Of a stretch of 64,000 bases of DNA, positions 37,807 through 45,251 are shown in pieces (within the stretch, counting starts at the first letter, position 1; each line of letters opens with the position of its first letter). Where the stretch lies: contig NZ_CANMIJ010000001.1 of the NCBI RefSeq assembly GCF_947497915.1, forward strand, positions 1,733,611 through 1,797,610, written 5' to 3'. The position numbers and the translations under genes are program-made. This stretch comes from an uncultured Erythrobacter sp. (GTDB lineage Bacteria; Pseudomonadota; Alphaproteobacteria; Sphingomonadales; Sphingomonadaceae). A model generated the notes under the pieces. It did not search any database. It saw only the letters and a list, made by a program, of their open reading frames with translations, and was not told the DNA's origin.

Positions 37807-38181
37807 TCAATCCAGCTTTCGGAAAAGCCGCTGCAGTTGCGGACGGATTTTGAGATGCTGGATGTAAAGCCATTCGAGCACGCGCAGCGCAGTGCTATTT
37901 CGCGCGATCAGTCCCAGCCACCGCATCGATGGTATCTGACGCCACATAATGGCAAAGGCCGCCGCGCCGCTGACAATCTGGCCGTCTTCTTCAGCGTGAA
38001 AACGCTCAAGCAATTTCGTCTGATCAATCGGGCAAGAAGGATCGCCATCTGCCGCCACATCGATAAAAGTAATCGCATCGCGGCTATCCAATCGCCGCAT
38101 CAACGCAATCTCTCGCGTGCACATCGGACAGGCTCCGTCGAACCAGACTTTCACCGTAGGATTGGAGCGTGCGTTGGACAT
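37807..38181 (-). CDS. DCC-family thiol-disulfide oxidoreductase-like protein
   Basis: The 124-residue product has VWFDGACPMCTREI near the N-terminus, where DGACPMC is the DCC-family (DUF393) motif with its CxxC redox pair. A SGAAAFAIMWRQIP stretch also fits the family. It is predicted to be a thioredoxin-like protein; the partner is unknown. It is upstream of and co-directional with the lactate-oxidising flavoprotein at 78 bases, and divergent from the YbjN-like gene. Confidence 0.85.
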   Translation of the reverse strand: MSNARSNPTVKVWFDGACPMCTREIALMRRLDSRDAITFIDVAADGDPSCPIDQTKLLERFHAEEDGQIVSGAAAFAIMWRQIPSMRWLGLIARNSTALRVLEWLYIQHLKIRPQLQRLFRKLD

Positions 38182-38284
38182 ATCACCAATGTGCGCGCGA
38201 TTATCGGGAATTCAAGCAACGGGGATGGTGACAAGCGCGCTTCAATGGGTAAAGTCTGGCCAAGACATTCTTAAGGGGGATAGA

Positions 38285-38848
38285 ATGAAATTTCACAGCA
38301 AATCCATCGCGGTGGCCGTCGCCTCGCTTGCGCCGCTCGCACTGGTATCGACGCCCGCCGCTGCACAACCGGTGCCGATTGATACGATTGATCAAACCGA
38401 TGTAATTGAGCGTATCAATGAAGAAACCGTCGCACCGGCATTGTCCGTTGTGACAGGCAACCAGATCGGCGGCGTCGATCCGCAAGGCAAACCGACACTT
38501 ATTGCAACAGCCACAAATGGCCTGCGGTTCGAAGTGAATTTCAGAGCATGCGAAGACGGCGCAGAGGGTGAAGGACGCCACTGTAAAGCGGTCTATATGA
38601 TTTCAGTCTGGGATGCTCCGGTCGATGGTCAAGCCGAGGAACTGCGAACAGCCATGGCGGCATTCGCGCTCAACAACCCGGCCATAAACGCAGGCCAGCT
38701 TGGCAACGGTGCGCCCTATGTCGTGCGCTATGTGATTGCCGATTACGGGACGAAGCAGGGCAACCTGGTGTCCGAATTCGCCAACTTCATCCGCAGCGCG
38801 ACTGATTTCCAGAACACGATTTCTGGCTTTTATCCAATCGCAGAATAA
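38285..38848 (+). CDS. Exported YbjN-domain-like protein
   Basis: This 187-residue protein has a clear signal peptide (MKFHSKSIAVAVASLAPLAL, cleavage near AAA-QP). The rest resembles the YbjN fold: ATNGLRFEVNFRAC, AVYMISVWDAP, and the later YVIADYGTKQGNLVSEFANF. YbjN-type proteins are small beta/alpha proteins of uncertain role. The start is ATG 38285 with AAGGGGGATAGA before it; an open frame from 38117 lies antisense to the DCC gene. Confidence 0.7.
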   Translation: MKFHSKSIAVAVASLAPLALVSTPAAAQPVPIDTIDQTDVIERINEETVAPALSVVTGNQIGGVDPQGKPTLIATATNGLRFEVNFRACEDGAEGEGRHCKAVYMISVWDAPVDGQAEELRTAMAAFALNNPAINAGQLGNGAPYVVRYVIADYGTKQGNLVSEFANFIRSATDFQNTISGFYPIAE

Positions 38849-38969
38849 CCCATTGCTTTCTAAAAAGACTTGGCAGACGGGACAAATTTATTGAAACTTG
38901 CTCAATTCGCGTACTCGTTTACTGTGAAATTCGGGTACGTGACTATTCACCAAAGGGGGGAGCATTCCT

Positions 38970-39584
38970 ATGAAACTCAAAGCTACTTTAGCAGCAAGCG
39001 CAATGATCGCAGCTGGCATGATGACAGCACCTGCACCAGCAAAGGCGCAAGCTGATCCACTACTTGGCCAGATGATGCTGTTCGGAGGCAATTTCTGTCC
39101 GCGCGGTTGGGCGGCAACCGACGGGACACTGCTGGCAATCAATTCAAATTCAGCTTTGTTTTCGCTGCTCGGCACTATGTATGGCGGCGATGGACGCACG
39201 ACATTCGGCCTCCCAGACCTTCGCGGCCGCGCTCCTATCTCTGTCGGCCAGGGTGCGGGTCTTCCGAGTTATAGTCAGGGCTCGAAAGGAGGCTCGACCA
39301 ACTTCACGCTCGCTGTGGCGAATATGCCTTCGCATACCCACACCGGCACCATCGCAGCTAGCCCGAATCCGGGCGACACAAACCAGCCAGTGCGCAACAG
39401 CTTCGCGCGATCAAACAATGGCGCGAACGTCTATCTGGATGGCAATCCCGCAATTAACAACATGCACCCAAATGTGCTTCGGGTTAATCCGACAGGCGGC
39501 GGTGTAGCGGTCAACAAGGTCTCGCCTTATCTGACAATGCAATGGTGCATCGCGACCCAAGGTGTTTTCCCGTCTCGCAATTGA
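38970..39584 (+). CDS. Secreted phage tail-collar-like protein (copy 1)
   Basis: This 204-residue protein has a signal peptide (MKLKATLAASAMIAAGMMTA, cleavage near AKA-QA) followed by a tail-collar domain: GGNFCPRGWAATDG, SALFSLLGTMYGGDGRTTFG, LPDLRGRAPISVG, and MPSHTHTG. Similar domains occur in tail fibres and in MdpB (microcystin-dependent protein) relatives. The C-terminus ends with paired aromatic/cysteine residues (YLTMQWCIATQG). A GGGGGGAG site precedes ATG. It is followed by a close paralogue after 52 bases. Confidence 0.8.
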   Translation: MKLKATLAASAMIAAGMMTAPAPAKAQADPLLGQMMLFGGNFCPRGWAATDGTLLAINSNSALFSLLGTMYGGDGRTTFGLPDLRGRAPISVGQGAGLPSYSQGSKGGSTNFTLAVANMPSHTHTGTIAASPNPGDTNQPVRNSFARSNNGANVYLDGNPAINNMHPNVLRVNPTGGGVAVNKVSPYLTMQWCIATQGVFPSRN

Positions 39585-39636
39585 GCTTGCCGACAAAATT
39601 GCAAGCTAATGATTTTTCTTTTTGCGAGAGGACACA

Positions 39637-40251
39637 ATGATGAGAACTCTTAAACTTACAGCGGCAATGGCGATCGCGGGTGCGACCGTCAGTATGTCGG
39701 CGCCGGCGCAAGCACAGGCTGGCACTCAATATATCGGTCAGGTTTCAGCCTTTGGCGGGAACTATTGCCCTAGAGAATGGGCAGATGCGAGCGGGCAACT
39801 GCTCCCGATTTCCTCGAACACTGCATTGTTCGCCGTTATCGGCACGATTTACGGTGGCGATGGCAGGACAACATTGGGTCTTCCTGATTTACGTGGGCGT
39901 CGCCCCATCAGTCAGGGCAATGCTCCGGGTATTGGCACTTATCCGATTGGTGGCCGGGGCGGGACGACCAGTTTCACTCTGAATTTAACAAACCTCCCCT
40001 CACACACGCACACCGGAACTTTGGCTGCTAGCCCGGCGGATGCGGACACCAATCAACCTGTACGCAACAGTTTTGCGAGATCGACCGGAACAAATGCGTA
40101 TTTGGATGGCAATCCTGCCATCAACAATATGCATCCGGACACAGTGCGAATTAACAGTGCCGGCAACAACGTCGCAGTGAACAAGGTTTCTCCATATCAA
40201 ACCGTCCGCTGGTGTATTGCGATCACCGGGATTTTCCCGTCACGCAGTTAA
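39637..40251 (+). CDS. Secreted phage tail-collar-like protein (copy 2)
   Basis: The 204-residue product is a clear paralogue of the preceding gene. It has a signal peptide (MMRTLKLTAAMAIAGATVSM, cleavage near AQA-QA) and then GGNYCPREWADASGQLLP, TIYGGDGRTTLG, LPDLRGRRPISQ, LPSHTHTGTL and a C-terminal VRWCIAITGIFPSR. The pair likely arose by tandem duplication and shares a transcript that ends at the hairpin after it. No other phage genes surround them, so they look like chromosomal secreted proteins rather than prophage parts. The start is 39637, behind GAGAGGA. Confidence 0.8.
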   Translation: MMRTLKLTAAMAIAGATVSMSAPAQAQAGTQYIGQVSAFGGNYCPREWADASGQLLPISSNTALFAVIGTIYGGDGRTTLGLPDLRGRRPISQGNAPGIGTYPIGGRGGTTSFTLNLTNLPSHTHTGTLAASPADADTNQPVRNSFARSTGTNAYLDGNPAINNMHPDTVRINSAGNNVAVNKVSPYQTVRWCIAITGIFPSRS

Positions 40252-40275
40252 ATAGCGCACGAAACGTGTAACAGA

Positions 40276-40309
40276 AGAGGCGCTGCGAGCAATCGCGGCG
40301 CCTCTTTTT
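40276..40309 (+). terminator. Rho-independent terminator after the tail-collar pair
   Basis: An 8-base stem AGAGGCGC/GCGCCTCT (arms 40276-40283 and 40298-40305) with an extra inner pairing is followed by T's. It lies about 25 bases after the second tail-collar gene. Confidence 0.8.
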
Positions 40310-40347
40310 GTTCCAAGACCGATCAGCAAACGTGGCTCGCCAGCACT

Positions 40348-42324
40348 CTAATTGCGACCTTCAACCTGATTTATAAAACGCGCGACCGAAATCGCTCTGC
40401 CCAATCCGTATCGCGCGAGCGAATAGTCGGAATATTCATCAGCCGAAATCGGTGTTTCATCGGGCAGTTCTTCATACACCCGCTTCATGCGAGGAATGTC
40501 GAGCCGTGTAGCAATCGACGGAATGTCTGCCAGCCGGTCCAATTCTGCAATGATGCGTTCGGCACCCTGTTTTGTTTTGAAATGCCAGTCCGATGACTGC
40601 TCACCGCGCGGCGCGTTCAACACCTCTTTCGGCAGCTTGCCCTTCATCATCTGCTTGATAAGGCGGCGATCAACCCCGTCGCGATAGAATTGATCATCAG
40701 GGATCGCATAGCAAAATTCTATCAATCGTCGGTCTTCGTAAGCGCAGACCGATTCGACGCCGCTCATCACGCGCTCAGGCTCGATCAATCCCGCGCCATC
40801 ATTGCGCGCGCCGTACTGCATAAAGCGGCGCAAAGATTCTTGGCGATCAGGCAGGCGCCGGAACCGGTCATCGGCTCCGTGCTCCTCGATACGGTCTTTG
40901 ACCCCAATGTCTCTCGCATAATCGGGATGGATCGGAGTGTATGCTTCGTATCCAGAGAAGTTGTTAAAGCCGCGATGTTTGAAGTACGCATCATAAAGAG
41001 CATCAGGCAGATTGGTGATCCCCGCCTGACCGATCACGCTCCGCATGCTCGCACCGGGCCGCTTCGCTACGAACATGCGCATCTCACGCAAAAATTTTGC
41101 CCAATTGCCGCGGCGCAGCCACTTGGCAAAAAGTATATGAGAGGCCGCAAAACTGGTCGTGCCGTTGCCCGCACTGCCAGAGGAGAGAACCTTCACTCCG
41201 CCCTCACGGCACGCTTGCTTAAGCGCGGAACCCCATGCCGCAGTGCCAACCCCGCGCACGGGCATATCGGCGTAGGATTGGATCATGTCGACTTCTTGAT
41301 CGAAAGCAAGCGATTGGCTGCTCACGAAAGTCACATCAAGCTCTGGATACATCTCCGCCAGCGCTTTTACCGGGCCGCTTTCATCACCGAGCCAGGTCGA
41401 ACGAACACGTCCGTCCCATTCGGGCACGGGCACGGCTGTGAAAGCCTTCAACGCGCCGGGCTCTGCGGTGCCATCGCGGCGCATCCGTTCAATCATTGCA
41501 ACGGCAAGCGCGGTCGAATCCAGACCTGCACTCAGGCTGATCGCAGGCGGGCCCGCTGATCGGAACGCGCTTTCCAATGCTTCATCAAGCAGTTCGTTGG
41601 CTCGCTCGATATAGTCTTCGTCTTTAGCAAAGCGGATTGGCTGAACCGCATTGAGATAGTCGTGATGGGCGACCACAGGCGGTTGGTCACTGCGAACGAA
41701 CATCGTGTGCGCCTGACCCAGCACCGATACGCCCTCGAAGAAAGAGCGCTGAGTGTCCTGATGGTTCAGAACAAGCATATCTGCGATCTTTATCTCATCA
41801 ATCGTGCGCGGAATTTCGGGAAACGCGAATATCCCTTTAGGCGATGTCGACAGGATGATGCGGTCGGCGTCGACATAATAGAAAATATGCTGGGAGCGTT
41901 CGTAGCTGCGTATTGCAGTTAAGCTATTCTCGTGGCTGTCGCAGACGATCAGGCTGAAGCCGCCATACATGTTGTCGCGGCACGCCTCGCCCCATTTTTC
42001 CCAAGCCATCATGGCAAGCGCGCTATCAGGCGTTCGCTCCAGGTCTTTTGGCGATAAGCCTAGCGTTTCAGCCAGTTCCTTTCTGCGGTTCAACCTACCC
42101 AGAAACACCAGATGCCATCGATCACCAACAATGACAGGCTGGAAATCATGCCGGTCTTGCGGAGCAAAGCCAGCGGACTGCACCCAACTGATGGCAAACG
42201 GCCCGGCAACCTTAATATCGCGGCGGTCCGAGCCAAATACCTGAAGCGCAACCTTCATCCGGTTTGCGCTTTCGATTGAGGCCGCACTGCCGTCGCGCCG
42301 GTATTCGATCGCAAATCCGCTCAT
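40348..42324 (-). CDS. Asparagine-synthetase-like enzyme (candidate lasso-type cyclase)
   Basis: The 658-residue protein has an N-terminal half like a glutaminase domain but without the Cys after the initiator Met (it starts MSGFAIEYRR), so no ammonia channelling is expected. The C-terminal half is an ATP-pyrophosphatase domain whose P-loop AISLSAGLDSTALA (residues 261-274) is intact. Lasso C proteins have the same features and activate an Asp/Glu side chain for macrolactam closure. It is divergent from the precursor gene; the other modification enzymes lie on the far side of that gene. Other amide-forming roles are possible. Confidence 0.8.
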   Translation of the reverse strand: MSGFAIEYRRDGSAASIESANRMKVALQVFGSDRRDIKVAGPFAISWVQSAGFAPQDRHDFQPVIVGDRWHLVFLGRLNRRKELAETLGLSPKDLERTPDSALAMMAWEKWGEACRDNMYGGFSLIVCDSHENSLTAIRSYERSQHIFYYVDADRIILSTSPKGIFAFPEIPRTIDEIKIADMLVLNHQDTQRSFFEGVSVLGQAHTMFVRSDQPPVVAHHDYLNAVQPIRFAKDEDYIERANELLDEALESAFRSAGPPAISLSAGLDSTALAVAMIERMRRDGTAEPGALKAFTAVPVPEWDGRVRSTWLGDESGPVKALAEMYPELDVTFVSSQSLAFDQEVDMIQSYADMPVRGVGTAAWGSALKQACREGGVKVLSSGSAGNGTTSFAASHILFAKWLRRGNWAKFLREMRMFVAKRPGASMRSVIGQAGITNLPDALYDAYFKHRGFNNFSGYEAYTPIHPDYARDIGVKDRIEEHGADDRFRRLPDRQESLRRFMQYGARNDGAGLIEPERVMSGVESVCAYEDRRLIEFCYAIPDDQFYRDGVDRRLIKQMMKGKLPKEVLNAPRGEQSSDWHFKTKQGAERIIAELDRLADIPSIATRLDIPRMKRVYEELPDETPISADEYSDYSLARYGLGRAISVARFINQVEGRN

Positions 42325-42478
42325 GAGGGCGCTTTAAGGCGAAACTTGAACCATTTCCATGCTTTAATGCGGCCAATCAAAACACGAATGATCTATCGTT
42401 CATCGCCCCTATGTAATGAAGCGGACAACCAGTTAAAAATTGTAACAGAAGCGAATCAATAATTGGGGAAAAGACCCC

Positions 42479-42623
42479 GTGATCAAAGCTGTACAGACAC
42501 ACAAGAGCCCGATTAAAGGTCTGAACCTCAAGTCGTTTCGATTGGTAAGCATCTCAGCTGCATCGCAAATCAAATATTGCTGAAAGCGACGGTGCGGGCG
42601 GTTCTACCACTTCGATGAGCTGA
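42479..42623 (+). pseudogene. Decayed second RiPP precursor
   Basis: A GTG-initiated 34-codon frame at 42479-42583 (starts MIKAVQTHKSPIKG) is followed, in another frame, by codons that end SDGAGGSTTSMS and TGA at 42621-42623. The last 14 bases before its stop, CACTTCGATGAGCT (42608-42621), recur exactly at the end of the intact precursor (42934-42947). Reading both parts as one gene needs a frameshift between about 42546 and 42583. It seems to be an inactivated copy; a sequencing error could also explain the frame break. Confidence 0.45.
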
Positions 42624-42796
42624 GAATTTGGGCATATCTTTGTTTGGTAACGATTCAGCATGAAAACAGTGACAGCCTTTCGTTAACTATGTTGACAAAA
42701 GCCAGCTAAAGACACTTGCGCTTTTCAGGGTAACCCCTTATTGCGTAAGGAGTTATAGAAAAATAGTTGGCCCCTCTTCAATTAAGGCGATAGAAT

Positions 42797-42949
42797 ATGA
42801 CAAAGATTGAAACACGTAACGTTGCAGTGAAAGCCCAGTGGGAAGTTCCTGCTGTGACTACGCTTGACGCTGACCTTTCCAATGTTGAAGCTGCTGCTTC
42901 AGCTGGTTCTGACAGCCTGATGTTCGGTGCCAACACTTCGATGAGCTAA
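42797..42949 (+). CDS. Candidate lasso-like RiPP precursor peptide
   Basis: A 50-residue peptide starts MTKIETRNVAVKAQ. The middle WEVPAV (W15, P18, V20) matches the usual leader spacing of Y/W-x2-P-x-L/V recognised by RRE proteins. The rest is Ala/Ser/Gly-rich and ends ANTSMS. A core beginning at Ala32 would place Asp39 at position 8, a ring size known for lasso peptides; other cut points (Ala33, giving position 7) are possible. The C-terminal Ser fits HPr-kinase-like phosphorylation as in paeninodin. It is flanked by the RRE and cyclase genes and followed by a strong terminator. Confidence 0.65.
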   Translation: MTKIETRNVAVKAQWEVPAVTTLDADLSNVEAAASAGSDSLMFGANTSMS

Positions 42950-42994
42950 GCTTATCGTTTCAGCCGGATATTCTGGCCTATACAAAGTTATTTT

Positions 42995-43032
42995 GCACGG
43001 GCTGCTCTTGATTGAGCGGCCCGTGCTTTTTT
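42995..43032 (+). terminator. Rho-independent terminator after the precursor gene
   Basis: A long stem with GCACGGGC pairing to GCCCGTGC (outer arms 42995-43002 and 43019-43026, inner TGCTC/GAGCG pairs and a short loop) is followed by six T's at 43027-43032. It begins 46 bases after the precursor stop and is directed on the plus strand only, suggesting the small gene has its own short transcript. Confidence 0.9.
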
Positions 43033-43036
43033 GTGC

Positions 43037-43333
43037 CTATGAATCGCGGGTTTCGATCAACCCGCGCTCACGCAAGTTCGAAAGAAACGCTATCGTCTGT
43101 TCCTGACAATCTGCTTCTTCTACTTCGAACTCGGCCATCAAGTTCTGGCAAATTACGGCAACCGTCTTGGGCTCTTCGAGTTCAGCCCAAATACGCAGCC
43201 CTGTGGACTTCAAAGATGAGAAATTGCCTTCATCGAGGTGCATAAGAATCGCCTCGCCATCGACATTGCTTTCGACAAAATTTTCCGATTTGGCGACAAT
43301 GTCATTGAGGCCGATTGGTGCAGGCTTACTCAC
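43037..43333 (-). CDS. PqqD-family RiPP recognition element protein
   Basis: This 98-residue protein has the PqqD/RRE pattern: an N-terminal beta hairpin with GEAILMHLDEGNFSSL, LKSTGLRIWAELEEP, and a C-terminal winged helix with VEEADCQEQTIAFLSNLRERGLI. In lasso and related clusters it binds the precursor leader and delivers it to the processing enzymes (the B1 protein). It starts at a GTG that overlaps the sulfotransferase stop by four bases (GTGA). No fused B2 peptidase domain is present. Confidence 0.88.
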   Translation of the reverse strand: MSKPAPIGLNDIVAKSENFVESNVDGEAILMHLDEGNFSSLKSTGLRIWAELEEPKTVAVICQNLMAEFEVEEADCQEQTIAFLSNLRERGLIETRDS

Positions 43334-44193
43334 TGTGTTTCCCTTTCAAGATATCCCAGCTCTCGCATAACATCTGCGTGATTTGAAATGATTTGGTTTT
43401 GCAATTCATCTGGCAAGGTTTCGCGCCCTTCCCCTGATCGACCTGAACGAAAGAAGCGCTTGGAATTGGCGGGTCGCTCTGCGAAGCCTTTTTCTTCTTC
43501 AATCTTCTGCAGGCGGTCAAACCTAGATGCCTCAACCGCCTCTTCGATGGAAACCGCGAAGTCAGCCTCTTCCAAACCGATGAATTTCGCGATGCGACTA
43601 AGCTGCCGTGTGGTGTCAGCCCGAAGATCTTCGTATCGAACAACGCAAACGGGCATCTCGGTCTGCTCGGCCCAGCTTTGATAATGCCGCGACCAACCGC
43701 CAGTGAACTGGTGCAGTTGCTCTTTTCTGCCTCCGCCAATGAATTTGGTTGTGTCATTCATTCCGGCGACCGTCTGATCGAAGGCATCATGCCCTTGATG
43801 ATGTGCATAGGAGACCGCGACATCCATCGGATCGCGAACCATGTAAACCGCGCCGCGCGAACAATCGCCTGGAAACAATGCTTTTCCGTCAGGTCGCCAG
43901 CCAAAGGCATCGTGCGCCTTAATATATTTTAGGCCCGGCTTATCACGCACCATCATGCGATAGACATCCGCGCGGACCCGGTCGATCTCGCTGCGAGTTA
44001 ACTCGTAGGAATTGAGGCCGACACAATATTCGAACACAAATCGATCACTCGATATGCCCGTCACAGGGTTGAAATTGTCGCCAGGATTCTCGTCGTCGTC
44101 CTTCAACCCGAGCAAATTGCCAAGCAGCAAACGCACCCAAGTGTTGCCCGATTTTGGATAACTAGCGAGCCAGACGATCTCTCCGTTCTGCAT
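43330..44193 (-). CDS. PAPS-dependent sulfotransferase
   Basis: The 287-residue enzyme has the 5'-phosphosulfate loop WLASYPKSGNTWVRLLLG at the N-terminus, a 3'-phosphate-binding stretch MVRDPMDVAVSYAHH and later CVVRYEDLRADT, all from the PF00685 sulfotransferase fold. It would transfer sulfate from PAPS to a hydroxyl or amine. The gene lies inside the RiPP operon, overlapping the HPr-kinase-like gene by one base and the RRE gene by four, so a peptide substrate is a fair guess but is not shown. The C-terminal region has GRETLPDELQ. Confidence 0.85.
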   Translation of the reverse strand: MQNGEIVWLASYPKSGNTWVRLLLGNLLGLKDDDENPGDNFNPVTGISSDRFVFEYCVGLNSYELTRSEIDRVRADVYRMMVRDKPGLKYIKAHDAFGWRPDGKALFPGDCSRGAVYMVRDPMDVAVSYAHHQGHDAFDQTVAGMNDTTKFIGGGRKEQLHQFTGGWSRHYQSWAEQTEMPVCVVRYEDLRADTTRQLSRIAKFIGLEEADFAVSIEEAVEASRFDRLQKIEEEKGFAERPANSKRFFRSGRSGEGRETLPDELQNQIISNHADVMRELGYLERETQ

Positions 44194-45110
44194 TACGCAC
44201 CCGGTGTTGCAGCAGGGCCGATCGCCTTGGTTATGTAATCGATCGCAGGCTCATAATTACGATCGCCAATCTCGCGGATAAAGCTCGCAACTTCGACAGT
44301 TTCGACCAACCGTTTGAGCCCTGTGTAGAGCGTACGACGCCCCATTAGTATCTCGGCATAATGCGGGCGATACAGATTCGCACGAATAGCCATCAAAGCC
44401 TCTGACCCTGTCATCGCTTCGATCGCGTTTGGCTCGCTCGACTTGCCGTTTGTCCGCCGCAGGATGAATAGCTTGGTCAGCGGCGCGAGGGTAAGATCGC
44501 TTGGCTTGGGAGGAACGGCAAAATGTTTGTCGACAGCCGCATGTTCGCGCACCGGATGCAGAGCCTCTGCCCCCGTAACCTCGATTGCATCGCGCCACAA
44601 TTTGAGCTGCTTCTGCCCTGCAAAACAGAGCGTCTCTGGCGCATCACTTTGTGGATCAAAAATCAGAGTGTCGTCGGTGAAAAAATCATAGCCTCTGCGC
44701 GCCAGATTGGCCGCTAGCGTCGATTTTCCTGCGCCGGAATGTCCGGTAAATGCAACAATCTTTCCATTCGCAATATTCGCGCTGGCATGGATCGGTATCA
44801 GCCCGCGTTGATAACAAACCGCGCCCCACGCCGAGCCAAGAACAAAAAGCTGGAGATCGCGGTCACCAGTTTCAGGACCGCGTTGGTAGATAATTTCACG
44901 CCCGCCGCGCACATAAAGCCGGCTGCCATCGGGCACGTCCTGCAAAAACTCGCCCGCTTTCAGCTGAAAACTTGCTCCGTCAAATTCTGCATCGATAGTC
45001 TTCGGCACATCCCCTTCGCGAATAACAACATCAGCATCGCGGCCAACGATCATGGCAGTACTACGGGCGCCTAAATCTATGTCCGTTTTGATAGTGAAGG
45101 GAAATGTCAC
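44193..45110 (-). CDS. HPr-kinase-like RiPP-associated kinase
   Basis: This 305-residue protein has a Walker A GHSGAGKST at residues 123-131 and DDTLIFDPQ soon after, features of the HPr kinase C-terminal fold. The N-terminal half is beta-rich and unrelated to HprK regulatory domains. Related kinases in paeninodin-type clusters phosphorylate the C-terminal Ser of the precursor. Here the peptide ends in Ser. It is the first gene of a three-gene minus-strand operon with the sulfotransferase and RRE genes, and is divergent from the nucleotidyltransferase gene. Confidence 0.85.
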   Translation of the reverse strand: MTFPFTIKTDIDLGARSTAMIVGRDADVVIREGDVPKTIDAEFDGASFQLKAGEFLQDVPDGSRLYVRGGREIIYQRGPETGDRDLQLFVLGSAWGAVCYQRGLIPIHASANIANGKIVAFTGHSGAGKSTLAANLARRGYDFFTDDTLIFDPQSDAPETLCFAGQKQLKLWRDAIEVTGAEALHPVREHAAVDKHFAVPPKPSDLTLAPLTKLFILRRTNGKSSEPNAIEAMTGSEALMAIRANLYRPHYAEILMGRRTLYTGLKRLVETVEVASFIREIGDRNYEPAIDYITKAIGPAATPGA

Positions 45111-45251
45111 GGATAGAACCTAACTGCCGTTCGAGAGATTTTTGCGGCACAACAATGTGCGCCGCAGATGCATTTTTTCTTTGTTCAACGCCCTAATACG
45201 GTCTCTAGCCATTGCGGCAAGTGGTAAGCCCGCCTAGCCAGCACTTTAGCC

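Noticed and set aside
36877-38274. 465-codon plus-strand frame
   Set aside because: It runs antisense through the lactate-oxidising flavoprotein and the DCC gene, both of which have intact catalytic motifs.
38970-40251. Prophage remnant
   Set aside because: Only tail-collar domains with signal peptides are present; no integrase, capsid, portal or lysis gene is adjacent.
40690-41559. 289-codon plus-strand frame inside the cyclase gene
   Set aside because: Its composition is that of an antisense shadow; the cyclase on the minus strand has a full P-loop.
42692-42697. TTGACA as promoter of the RiPP precursor
   Set aside because: No acceptable -10 box occurs at 16-18 bases spacing, so the promoter was not annotated.
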